NCBI RefSeq assembly: GCF_030817195.1
Contig: NZ_JAUSYZ010000001.1
Span: forward strand, 3,720,001 to 3,784,000
DNA length: 64,000 bases
DNA from: Arthrobacter globiformis
Lineage (GTDB): Bacteria; Actinomycetota; Actinomycetes; Actinomycetales; Micrococcaceae
Direction of reading: 5' to 3'
Part shown: in pieces, positions 55,248-63,226 of the stretch
Layout of the letters: the number at the start of each line of letters is the position of its first letter
Numbering within the stretch: the first letter of the stretch is position 1
Translations under genes and position numbers: made by a program
Notes under the pieces: generated by a model
The model's input: the letters and a program-made list of their open reading frames with translations, nothing else
The model's database searches: none
What the model was told of the DNA's origin: nothing

Positions 55248-56777
55248 TCAGACTCCCATGTCGCGGTTCAGCAGATCTTCTTCGGTTTCCCCGCGGACAA
55301 TCAGCCGGACGGATCCATCGCGCACAGCGACAACGCCCGGCCGGGCCAGATAGTTGTAGTTGCTTGACAGGGCCCAGCAGTAGGCGCCGGTACCCGGTAC
55401 AGCGAGCAGATCACCGGCTGCCACGTCCTCGGGCAGATATACATCTCTAACAACTATGTCGCCGCTCTCGCAATGTTTGCCCACTACGCGGGACAGCTGC
55501 GGGGCCGCGGCGGAGGTCCGCGACGCGAGAATGGCCGAATAATCCGCGTCGTACAGCACCGGACGGGCGTTGTCACTCATGCCGCCGTCCACTGACACAT
55601 AGCGGCGCGGGTGCGTAACGTTTTTATCGGCTGTTTCGCCGTCGCCGTCTGCCGGGGCGTCCACGCGGACGGTTTTCAGCGTGCCCACCTCGTACAGCGT
55701 GAAGGTGCTGCTGCCCACGATGGCGCGGCCCGGCTCGATGGAAATCCGGGGGGCTGCAATCCCCAGTTCGGAGCACTTGGAACGCACGACGGCGGCCATC
55801 GCCTGCGCGATGTCGGCTGCCGGGCGGGGCGTATCCACGGGCGTGTAGGCGATGCCGTAGCCGCCGCCGAGGTCAAGCTCGGGAAGGGTGATGGAATATT
55901 TGGCCTGCACGGCGGCCAGGAAGGTCAGGAGCTTCTGCGCGGCCAGCGCAAAGCCGTCCGGCTCGAAGATCTGCGAACCGATGTGGCAGTGCAGGCCCAG
56001 CAGCTCCACGCTGGCGTAGGACGTTGCCGCGGCGACGGCTTCCTCAGCGGCAGACAGGCCTGCTTCGTCGGTCGTATCCTCCGCCATGGAGAGGCCAAAT
56101 TTCTGGTCCTCGTGGGCGGTGGCGATGAACTCGTGGGTGTGGGCGTGCACGCCGGGCGTCAGCCGCAGCATGACCTTGGCGGTGTCCCCGCGGCCGGAGG
56201 CGATTTTTGCCACGCGCTCCAGCTCGTCCAGGCTGTCCACCACGATGCGGCCGAGGTTCATGTCCAGCGCCCGGTTGATCTCGGCGTCGGACTTGTTGTT
56301 GCCGTGCAGCGACAGGTTGGCACCGTCGATGCCGGCACGGGCTGCGACCGCAAGTTCGCCGCCCGAACACGTATCCAGCCGCAGCCCCTCATCGGCCACC
56401 CAGGTAGCGACGGCGGTGCACAGGAAGGACTTGCCGGCGTAGTAGACGTCCACTCCCCCGCAGATGTCGGCGAAGGCGTCGTCGAACGCATCCTTGAACG
56501 CCCTGGCGCGGGCGCGGAAATCCGATTCGCTCATCACGAAAAGGGGCGTGCCGAACTGTTCCTTGAGGCTGCTGACCGGGATGCCGTCAATGGCAAGTTC
56601 GCCGCCGGCGTTCCGCTCCACTCCGCCGGCCCACACCGGGGTGTGCAGGGCATTGAGGTCCGCGGGGAGGGAGAGCCAATCCGGAGCCAGCGGCGAGGCT
56701 GGGCTGTTGGACCCGGTGCTGTTGGGCTCTGGGCTGTTCGATTCGGTGCTGTTGGTGGTTTCCTGCAAGCCGATCAC
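55248..56777 (-). CDS. lysA: Diaminopimelate decarboxylase
   Basis: A 509-residue PLP enzyme that makes lysine from meso-diaminopimelate. The PLP Lys is in VYYAGKSFLC; GLHCHIGSQI, LDLGGGYGIAY and EPGRAIVGSS are the fold III decarboxylase motifs, and CESGDIV is the catalytic Cys region near the C-terminus. The first 35 residues are a Ser/Asn/Pro-rich repeat region (NSTESNSPEPNSTGSNSP) found only in some family members. The GTG start overlaps the argS stop (GTGA). Confidence 0.95.
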   Translation of the reverse strand: MIGLQETTNSTESNSPEPNSTGSNSPASPLAPDWLSLPADLNALHTPVWAGGVERNAGGELAIDGIPVSSLKEQFGTPLFVMSESDFRARARAFKDAFDDAFADICGGVDVYYAGKSFLCTAVATWVADEGLRLDTCSGGELAVAARAGIDGANLSLHGNNKSDAEINRALDMNLGRIVVDSLDELERVAKIASGRGDTAKVMLRLTPGVHAHTHEFIATAHEDQKFGLSMAEDTTDEAGLSAAEEAVAAATSYASVELLGLHCHIGSQIFEPDGFALAAQKLLTFLAAVQAKYSITLPELDLGGGYGIAYTPVDTPRPAADIAQAMAAVVRSKCSELGIAAPRISIEPGRAIVGSSTFTLYEVGTLKTVRVDAPADGDGETADKNVTHPRRYVSVDGGMSDNARPVLYDADYSAILASRTSAAAPQLSRVVGKHCESGDIVVRDVYLPEDVAAGDLLAVPGTGAYCWALSSNYNYLARPGVVAVRDGSVRLIVRGETEEDLLNRDMGV

Positions 56778-58423
56778 ATCCGTTCCGGCGCCGAAACGCC
56801 CAGCAGTTCGAGCCCGTTGGCGAGCACCTGGCTGGTGGCGTCATTGAGCCACAGCCTGGTGCGGTTGGTGTCCGTGACGGGTTCGTCGCCCATGGGCGCC
56901 ACCCGGCAGGCGTCATACCAGCGGTGGTAGGCGCCGGCGATGACCTCGAGGTGCCGTGCCACGCGGTGCGGCTCGCGGAGTTCCGCCGCCTTGGCCACGA
57001 TGGAGGGGTAACTGCCCAGGTAGGACAGCAGTTCGTTCTCCGTGGCGTGGTCCAGCAGGGACGCGTCGAAGGCGCTCCGGTCCACTCCGGCAGCCACGGC
57101 GTTGCGGGCGGTGCCGCACGAGCGGGCGTGTGCGTACTGCACGTAGAACACGGGGTTTTCGTTGGAGTGCTTCTTGAGCAGCTCGGGGTCCAGCGTGAGC
57201 GGGGAGTCGGCCGGGAAACGTGCCAGCGAATAGCGGACCGCGTCCGTTCCCAGCCAGGAGATCAGGTCCTTGAGCTCAATGATGTTGCCGGCGCGCTTGG
57301 AGAGCTTGGCGCCGTTGACGGACACCAGCTGGCCGATGAGGACCTCTATGTTGACCTCGGGGTCGTCCCCGGCCGCGGCGGCGATGGCCTTGAGCCGGTT
57401 GATGTAGCCGTGGTGGTCGGCTCCCAGGAGGTAGATCTTTTCCGTGTAGCCGCGGTCCTTCTTGGACAGGTAGTACGCGGCGTCGGCGGCGAAGTAGGTC
57501 GGTTCGCCGTTCGCGCGGATCATGACGCGGTCCTTGTCATCACCGAAGTCGGTGGTGCGCAGCCAGACGGCACCGCCGTCGTCGAAAACGTGGCCCTGCT
57601 CGCGAAGGCGGGCAACGGCATTTTCGATGGCGCCGGCGTCGTGAAGCTCCTGCTCGGAGAAGAACACGTCGAAGGAGACCCCGAAGTCCGCCAGGGTGTC
57701 CTTGATGTCCTTGAGCTGCGCCTCGTAGGCCGCGGCCCGGATCACGGGCAGCGCTGCAGCATCCGTCAGTTCGCGGATGTCCGGGTGCCGGGTCAGGACC
57801 TCATGGCCGAGATCGCGGATGTATTCGCCCGGGTAGCCGCCCTCAGGCACGTCCCGGCCGTGCAGGCGAGACAACACCGAGTTGGCAAACACGTTCATCT
57901 GGGAGCCGGCGTCGTTGATGTAGTACTCGGCGGTGACGTCGGCACCGGAGGCGCGAAGCACCCTGGCGATCGAGTCGCCCAGGGCTGCCCAGCGTGTGTG
58001 GCCGATGTGCAGCGGCCCGGTGGGGTTGGCGGAAACAAACTCCATGTTCACGGTGTGGCCGGCGAGCGCGGCGTTGGTGCCGTATTCCCTGCCTGCTTCG
58101 ACGATGACCTTCGCCAGCGCTCCGGCGACGGCGGCGTCAACTGTGATGTTCAGGAAGCCGGGACCGGCAATTTCCACACCGTCCACGCCGTTGATGTCCT
58201 TGAGCCGGGCGCTGAGCAGCGTGGCGAATTCGCGCGGGTTCGTTCCGGCCTTCTTGGCCAGCTGCAGGGCGATGTTGGTGGCCCAGTCGCCGTGCTCCCG
58301 GTTCTTCGGACGCTCCACCAGGACGGAGTCCGGTATAGCCGCCTCGGCAAGGGCAATGTCGCCGGCGGCAACGGCGTCTTTCAGGCAGGCGGATATTGCG
58401 AGGGAGAGTTCTTCGGGAGTCAC
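56774..58423 (-). CDS. argS: Arginyl-tRNA synthetase
   Basis: A 549-residue class I synthetase. The HIGH motif is in NPTGPLHIGHTRWAALG near residue 132 and the KMSKS-like motif is VNGAKLSKRAGN. The N-terminal tRNA-recognition domain precedes it and the anticodon-binding domain with FYVQYAHARSCG ends it. The GTG start has TAGGCT ending 6 nt before it, so the operon may be leaderless; AGGAG is too close to be a normal ribosome-binding site. It heads the lysine/threonine operon. Confidence 0.96.
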   Translation of the reverse strand: MTPEELSLAISACLKDAVAAGDIALAEAAIPDSVLVERPKNREHGDWATNIALQLAKKAGTNPREFATLLSARLKDINGVDGVEIAGPGFLNITVDAAVAGALAKVIVEAGREYGTNAALAGHTVNMEFVSANPTGPLHIGHTRWAALGDSIARVLRASGADVTAEYYINDAGSQMNVFANSVLSRLHGRDVPEGGYPGEYIRDLGHEVLTRHPDIRELTDAAALPVIRAAAYEAQLKDIKDTLADFGVSFDVFFSEQELHDAGAIENAVARLREQGHVFDDGGAVWLRTTDFGDDKDRVMIRANGEPTYFAADAAYYLSKKDRGYTEKIYLLGADHHGYINRLKAIAAAAGDDPEVNIEVLIGQLVSVNGAKLSKRAGNIIELKDLISWLGTDAVRYSLARFPADSPLTLDPELLKKHSNENPVFYVQYAHARSCGTARNAVAAGVDRSAFDASLLDHATENELLSYLGSYPSIVAKAAELREPHRVARHLEVIAGAYHRWYDACRVAPMGDEPVTDTNRTRLWLNDATSQVLANGLELLGVSAPERM

Positions 58424-58551
58424 ACTCCTAGCCTACCGGGGAGCCCGTCGCCGCGCGGAATCCGATGGGCCTGGCACACTCCCCCGGCGTCACAGCAAAT
58501 AGTAGGGAAATTCACAGGAAATGCCCTTAGCCTTTAGTCACCAACGAAATT

Positions 58552-58565
58552 GTTGAAACATCAAC
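58552..58565. promoter_or_regulatory. Small palindrome in the promoter region of the flavin module
   Basis: GTTGA-AACA-TCAAC, a perfect 5-bp inverted repeat, lies 65 bp before the lipoprotein gene in the 206-bp gap after argS. It could be an operator or a weak hairpin. No adjacent regulator gene is present. Confidence 0.3.
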
Positions 58566-58629
58566 GCCGAAAAATGAACACTGAACTCAACGCTGTCCCT
58601 GGCGTGCCCGCACCACGAAAAGAGACCCC

Positions 58630-59109
58630 GTGAAGACTTCAATCCGCAAAACTGTTTTCGCCGGAATGGCCGGCCTGTCCCTCGCCGGAACGGTGGCCGG
58701 CTGCGCGCCTTCCACCCAGCAGCCTGCCGCGCAGGAGACCGAGCCCTCGGCGGCGGCATCCGCTTCGGCGTCGGGAACAGCGTCGGGTTCCGCTGCCGCG
58801 CCGGGTTCCGCCGCCGGCTACAAGGACGGGACCTACAGCGCGGACGGCAACTACAAGTCCCCCAATGGCACCGAGACCGTGGGCGTCCAGCTGACGCTGG
58901 CCAACGGCACGGTGTCCGCGGTGGAGATCACCGAGCACCCGTCCAACCCCAACACCCGGAAATTCCAGGGCCAGTTCGCCGGCGGCATTGCTGACCAGGT
59001 GGTGGGCAAGAGCCTGGATGAGATCAAGGTCTCCAAAGTAGCGGGCTCCTCCCTGACCAGCGGCGGCTTCAACCAGGCGGTCGAAGCGATCAAGGCGCAG
59101 GCCCTGTAG
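58630..59109 (+). CDS. FMN-binding lipoprotein
   Basis: A 159-residue exported lipoprotein. The signal peptide ends in LSLAGTVAGC, a lipobox whose Cys becomes lipid-anchored, followed by a 35-residue Ser/Ala/Gly-rich linker. The C-terminal 95 residues form an FMN_bind domain, with GSSLTSGGFNQAVEAIK near the end; the Thr in SSLT is the likely covalent FMN attachment site used by ApbE. It would be an electron carrier outside the membrane. GTG start. It is the first gene of a three-gene operon with apbE and the membrane reductase. Confidence 0.88.
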   Translation: MKTSIRKTVFAGMAGLSLAGTVAGCAPSTQQPAAQETEPSAAASASASGTASGSAAAPGSAAGYKDGTYSADGNYKSPNGTETVGVQLTLANGTVSAVEITEHPSNPNTRKFQGQFAGGIADQVVGKSLDEIKVSKVAGSSLTSGGFNQAVEAIKAQAL

Positions 59110-59118
59110 GCGGCCGCC

Positions 59119-59991
59119 ATGCCGCATGCGGGCTGGCAGGACTTCCGGTTTGACGGCATCGGAACCAGCTGGGAAATCTCCACCCCTGTCCCGTTGTCCC
59201 CGGGGCAGCGCAGCTCAGTTCTGGCTGAAGTGGAGCGCTACGACTCCACGTGGTCCAGGTTCCGCGAAGACTCCCTGGTGACCCGGATCTCCGTGACGCC
59301 CGGGCAGTATGAACTGCCGCCCGAAGCCACCGGCCTGGCCGCCCTCTACCGGCAGCTCTACATGCTCAGCGGCGGAGCCATGACGCCCCTCATCGGTGAA
59401 AGCCTTGAGCGGCTGGGCTACGATCCGCACTATTCACTACAGCCGCGCGGAGAAGCTGCACCACCCCCGGTCTGGGACACCGTCCTGGAATGGCGCGGAA
59501 CCTCACTGCGCACCGCTGCCCCCGTGGTGCTGGACATTGGCGCGGCCGGCAAGGGGCAACTCGCGGACCTCGTGGCCGAACAGCTCAGGGGCCATGGGGT
59601 GACGGACTTCTTCATTGACGCCAGCGGCGACCTGCTGAACGGCGGGCAGGAGCCGGTGCAGGTGGCCCTGGAGCATCCATATGACCCCAGCAAGGCGATA
59701 GCAACCGTGGCGCTGGGATCCGGCGCCCTCTGTGCTTCGGCGTCGAACCGGCGGGCCTGGGGAGACGGCCTCCATCATGTCCTGGACGGCACCACCGGGG
59801 CGCCGGTCAGGACGGTCGTTGCCACCTGGGCCCGGGCGGGCACAGCCATGGAGGCGGACGCCCTCGCCACCGCCCTGTTCCTGGTTCCGGCCGAGGACCT
59901 GGAACGCCACTTCCGTTTTTCCTGGCTCAAGGTTTTTTCCAACGGCAGCGCGGAGTACTCCGCGGAATTCGAAGGAGCCCTGTTCACATGA
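59119..59991 (+). CDS. apbE: FAD:protein FMN transferase (ApbE family)
   Basis: A 290-residue enzyme that uses FAD to attach FMN to a Thr of target proteins. Family segments: FDGIGTSWEI near the start, VVLDIGAAGKGQLADLVAEQL in the middle, the product loop ASGDLLNGG, and HHVLDGTTGAPV near residue 218. No signal peptide is seen, so it probably acts in the cytoplasm, which would require FMN transfer before export or a different topology. It lies between the FMN-binding lipoprotein and the membrane reductase, overlapping the latter by 4 nt. Confidence 0.92.
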   Translation: MPHAGWQDFRFDGIGTSWEISTPVPLSPGQRSSVLAEVERYDSTWSRFREDSLVTRISVTPGQYELPPEATGLAALYRQLYMLSGGAMTPLIGESLERLGYDPHYSLQPRGEAAPPPVWDTVLEWRGTSLRTAAPVVLDIGAAGKGQLADLVAEQLRGHGVTDFFIDASGDLLNGGQEPVQVALEHPYDPSKAIATVALGSGALCASASNRRAWGDGLHHVLDGTTGAPVRTVVATWARAGTAMEADALATALFLVPAEDLERHFRFSWLKVFSNGSAEYSAEFEGALFT

Positions 59992-61544
59992 GTTCAACCA
60001 CCTCCCGGCAGCAGGCCTCACTCGGCAGCGCCCTGGACGCGTACCTGGGCCGCTTCACGAGGTACAGGCTGGTGCTGCTGGTGCTTGCCGTGCTGGCGGC
60101 CTACAGCCTCCTCCTCGACGCCCTCGGCTGGATGACGTTCGGCATCCCGAACCTGCTCGCCCATCTGGCCCTCTGCCTGGGGCTGACATACATTTCCAAC
60201 CGCGGCCTGGCCGCGCTGTTCCGCGTTCAGCCGCATTCGGAATCCTCGCTGATTACGGGCCTGCTGCTCTACTTCCTGTTCTGGCCCACGCAGCTCGGAC
60301 CGGCGTTTGCGCCAATGGACCTGGCCGGAGTGGCCCTGGCCTGCGTCCTGGCGTCAGCCTCCAAGTACGCACTCGCCTGGCGCGGCCGCCACGTTTTCAA
60401 CCCCGCGGCCGCCGGGGCCTTCATCACCGGGCTGACCGGCCTCAACATCGCCACGTGGTGGGCCGGCACACCTGCCATGCTGTGGCTCCTGGTCCCGGGA
60501 GTCGTGCTGGTGCTCTACCGCACCCGGAAAACGCCCATGGCCGCAGTCTTCATCCTGGTGGCCACCGCCGTCCTGGCCGCGGTGCAGGTACCCTCCGGCG
60601 TCGACCTCGGAAGTGCAGTGTGGCAGACCCTGGCGCAGGGCCCCGTGCTGTTTTTTGCCGGATTCATGCTCACTGAGCCGCTCACCCTGCCGCCCAGGCG
60701 CCGGCAGCAGCTGGCGATGGCCGCCGTCGTCGGGGTTCTGCTGGCCACGCCCTTCAACTTCGGCTTCATGGCGAACTCCCCCGAACTGGCACTGCTCGTC
60801 GGCAACCTGCTCGCGTTCCTGGCAGGCCAGCGTGGAAGTGTCCGGCTGCTGTTCAGCCACTCCCGCAGCCTGACGCCGACGACGACGGAATTCGTCTTCC
60901 GCCCCCAGCGCCCGCTCCGCCACGCGCCCGGCCAGTACCTGGAGCTGGATCTTCCGCACGCCAAGCCGGACGGTCGGGGCAGGCGCCGCGTCTTCAGCCT
61001 GACCAGCCCGCCCGAGGCAAAACATGTGAAGATCGGCGTCGGTACGGCTGACCCCGTTTCCGCCGCCAAACGCAAGCTGCTGTCCCTCAAGCCCGGCGAG
61101 GAGCTCACAGCCACCACCGTGGCGGGCGACTTCGTCCTGCCGAGAGGTTCGGATCCTGTGCTGCTTATTGCCGCGGGCATCGGCATCACGCCATATCTGG
61201 CGCACCTGTCCGGCGGCGTGGCCCGCGAGCGCGACACCGTGCTCCTCTACCTCGCCCGGAGTGCTGCGGAACTCGCTTATGCGGCGGAACTGCAGGATTC
61301 CGGTGCCCGCATCGTCGCCCGGCTCGCCGACGGCTCGGTGCCGCCGGACTTCATCGAGGACGCCGGCGCGCTGCTTGCCCCGGGGGCACGGCTGGACGGC
61401 CACGCGCTGAAACGGCTGGTGCCGGATATCGGCCAGCGCAGGGTTTTCATCTCGGGTTCACCGGCCAGCGTCGGTTCGCTGCGGCGCGCCGCGCGGCATG
61501 CCGGCGCACGCCGTATGCACGTGGATTCGTTCGCGGGATACTGA
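59988..61544 (+). CDS. RnfD/NqrB-like membrane domain fused to a ferredoxin-reductase domain
   Basis: A 518-residue fusion. Residues 1-290 have about nine membrane spans and the RnfD/NqrB motif VFNPAAAGAFITGL. Residues 300-518 are an FNR-type flavoprotein: RRVFSLTSPP binds FAD, LIAAGIGITPYLAHL binds NAD(P), and RVFISGSPASVGSLRRAA ends the fold. There is no Cys-rich [2Fe-2S] segment. It would pass electrons from cytoplasmic NAD(P)H across the membrane to the FMN lipoprotein. The start overlaps apbE (ATGA). Its electron acceptor is unknown. Confidence 0.88.
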   Translation: MSSTTSRQQASLGSALDAYLGRFTRYRLVLLVLAVLAAYSLLLDALGWMTFGIPNLLAHLALCLGLTYISNRGLAALFRVQPHSESSLITGLLLYFLFWPTQLGPAFAPMDLAGVALACVLASASKYALAWRGRHVFNPAAAGAFITGLTGLNIATWWAGTPAMLWLLVPGVVLVLYRTRKTPMAAVFILVATAVLAAVQVPSGVDLGSAVWQTLAQGPVLFFAGFMLTEPLTLPPRRRQQLAMAAVVGVLLATPFNFGFMANSPELALLVGNLLAFLAGQRGSVRLLFSHSRSLTPTTTEFVFRPQRPLRHAPGQYLELDLPHAKPDGRGRRRVFSLTSPPEAKHVKIGVGTADPVSAAKRKLLSLKPGEELTATTVAGDFVLPRGSDPVLLIAAGIGITPYLAHLSGGVARERDTVLLYLARSAAELAYAAELQDSGARIVARLADGSVPPDFIEDAGALLAPGARLDGHALKRLVPDIGQRRVFISGSPASVGSLRRAARHAGARRMHVDSFAGY

Positions 61545-61637
61545 TATGGGGCAGGAAAACGGGTTTCGTTTTCCGTTCCGGCCCACCTTCCTGCTAAGCT
61601 CTAGGACGTCCGGCCGGGAACGGCAGGATCCCTGGAT

Positions 61638-61710
61638 GCCCTCGTAGCTCAGGGGATAGAGCGTCTGCCTCCGGAGCAGAAGGCCGTAGGTTCGAATCCT
61701 ATCGAGGGCA
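61638..61710 (+). tRNA. tRNA-Arg (anticodon CCG)
   Basis: A 73-nt cloverleaf. The acceptor arms are GCCCTCG and CGAGGGC with discriminator A; the anticodon loop CTCCGGA sits between TCTGC and GCAGA and gives anticodon CCG (reads CGG). The T arm contains GGTTCGAATCC. The 3' CCA is not encoded. A terminator follows within 6 nt. Confidence 0.97.
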
Positions 61711-61715
61711 CAGAA

Positions 61716-61757
61716 GAAACCCCCGCCGCTTACTCAAAGCGGACGGGGGTTTCCTGT
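61716..61757 (+). terminator. Rho-independent terminator of the tRNA gene
   Basis: GAAACCCCCGCCGCTT pairs with AAGCGGACGGGGGTTTC, a 15-bp stem with one bulged A, ending in TTTCC. Confidence 0.8.
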
Positions 61758-61797
61758 ATCTCCCGTGTGCCTGAGCCGGAATGTCAGAGGCCGTTCG

Positions 61798-61803
61798 TAG
61801 TGT
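61798..61803 (+). promoter_or_regulatory. -10 element of the metalloprotease gene
   Basis: TAGTGT ends exactly 7 nt before the ATG at 61811, a leaderless-type promoter that fixes the start over the in-frame ATG at 61781. Confidence 0.5.
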
Positions 61804-61810
61804 GAGTGGC

Positions 61811-62851
61811 ATGGTCTGTTCAATCGTTCCGCCGTACATCCTCCGCCGCCTGGCCACCCAGGGATCGCCCCGGTTCTCGGCAGTTGCACGCGCCGCCAGG
61901 GAAGCCCTGCTCCACGTTGGCGCCATGCACGCCGCACGGATGTCGGCGCCGTCGGCTCCTGCCGGCATCAGGCTGCTGGAGCCCGCTCCGGTCAACAGGT
62001 CCGTCTTCGACGCGAAATTCGGCGAGTCGCTGCCCGGGCAGGTTGTCCGGAAAGAGGGAGACGCCGCCACCGGCGATCCCGCCGTCGACGAGGCGTATGA
62101 CGGTCTGGGCCATACACACAGCCTTTACGCGGATGCCTTCGGACGGAACTCGATCGACGGGCTGGGAATGCCGCTGAAGGCCACCGTCCACTTCGGCAGG
62201 ATGTATGACAATGCGTTTTGGGATGGACAGCAGATGGTGTTTGGCGACGGGGACGGAGAGGTCTTCGAGCGGTTCACGAGGTCGCTCAGCGTGATCGGCC
62301 ACGAGCTGGCCCACGGGGTGACACAGTTTTCGGCCGGACTCGCCTACCGCAACCAGGCGGGTGCCATCAACGAGTCCGTCTCCGACGTTTTCGGCGCACT
62401 CGTGGAGCAGTATTTCCGGAAGCAGACCACGGCCGAAGCGTCCTGGCTGATCGGCGAGGGCCTGTTCACGCCGCAGGTTGAAGGGTCCGCCCTGCGCTCC
62501 ATGAAAGCGCCGGGAACGGCCTACGACGACGACGTCCTCGGCAAGGACCCGCAGCCGGACTCCATGGACTCCTACGTCCGCACACGATCGGACAACGGCG
62601 GAGTCCATATCAATTCCGGCATTCCGAACCGGGCGTTCTGCCTCGTCGCCCAGACGCTGGGCGGCAACGCCTGGGATGCGCCGGGGCAGATCTGGTACGA
62701 GACACTCACGGGCGGCTCGCTGAGCCCCGCCACCACCTTCGCCGCCTTCGCCAAAGCCACCGCCGCAACGGCGAAGGAACTATTCGGCGAGGAGTCCGCA
62801 GAGCATGACGCCGTGCGCGGGGCGTGGGAGACTGTGAAGGTAAAGCTCTAA
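61811..62851 (+). CDS. M4-family metalloprotease, protealysin-like
   Basis: A 346-residue zinc protease related to thermolysin. The Zn motif GHELAHGVTQ is at about 163-172, and the third ligand Glu is in GAINESVSDVFG. DEAYDGLG, RNSIDGLGMPL, YDNAFWDGQQMV, RSMKAPGTAYDD and NGGVHINSGIPN are typical of the protealysin/griselysin group. It has no signal peptide and only a short N-terminal propeptide (PPYILRRLA motif), as in protealysin, so it may work in the cytoplasm or be released by another route. A small emfourin-like gene follows. Confidence 0.93.
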   Translation: MVCSIVPPYILRRLATQGSPRFSAVARAAREALLHVGAMHAARMSAPSAPAGIRLLEPAPVNRSVFDAKFGESLPGQVVRKEGDAATGDPAVDEAYDGLGHTHSLYADAFGRNSIDGLGMPLKATVHFGRMYDNAFWDGQQMVFGDGDGEVFERFTRSLSVIGHELAHGVTQFSAGLAYRNQAGAINESVSDVFGALVEQYFRKQTTAEASWLIGEGLFTPQVEGSALRSMKAPGTAYDDDVLGKDPQPDSMDSYVRTRSDNGGVHINSGIPNRAFCLVAQTLGGNAWDAPGQIWYETLTGGSLSPATTFAAFAKATAATAKELFGEESAEHDAVRGAWETVKVKL

Positions 62852-62911
62852 CCGACGCCGGGACTGTGGCCTTCCGCTTCCCGGCAGTCGCGGAACCCCG
62901 GGAACGGCGCC

Positions 62912-63226
62912 ATGAAAATCACAGTCGAGCGCAGCGGCGGGATAGCCGCACTCACCCGCGTCTGGACGGTACAGGCCGTCACGACCAGTGAAAAGAGCCG
63001 CTGGCAGCCCCTCGTCGAAGCGTGCCCATGGGACGCCGTCGACGACCCCCGGCAGGCGCCGGACGGGCAGCCGGACCGCTTCATGTACTCCATCCGCGCC
63101 GGCCAACGCCGCGCCACTCTCCCGGAAACGGCAGTCACCGGTCCTTGGCGCGTGCTCGTGGAGTCGACCCGGACTGCCGCTGAGGAATCGCGGCCCGGCA
63201 GCGGCAAATCCGGTTTTCGACGCTAG
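62912..63226 (+). CDS. Emfourin-like putative M4-protease inhibitor
   Basis: A 104-residue acidic-to-basic small protein that begins KITVERSGGIAALTRVWTV. This RSGG...W start and its place 60 bp after a protealysin-like gene match emfourin, the inhibitor encoded next to protealysin in Serratia. No catalytic motif or signal peptide is present. The TAG stop ends in the palindrome GCTAGCTAGC, which also supplies the stop of the convergent regulator gene. The function is inferred from neighbourhood and N-terminal resemblance only. Confidence 0.72.
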   Translation: MKITVERSGGIAALTRVWTVQAVTTSEKSRWQPLVEACPWDAVDDPRQAPDGQPDRFMYSIRAGQRRATLPETAVTGPWRVLVESTRTAAEESRPGSGKSGFRR

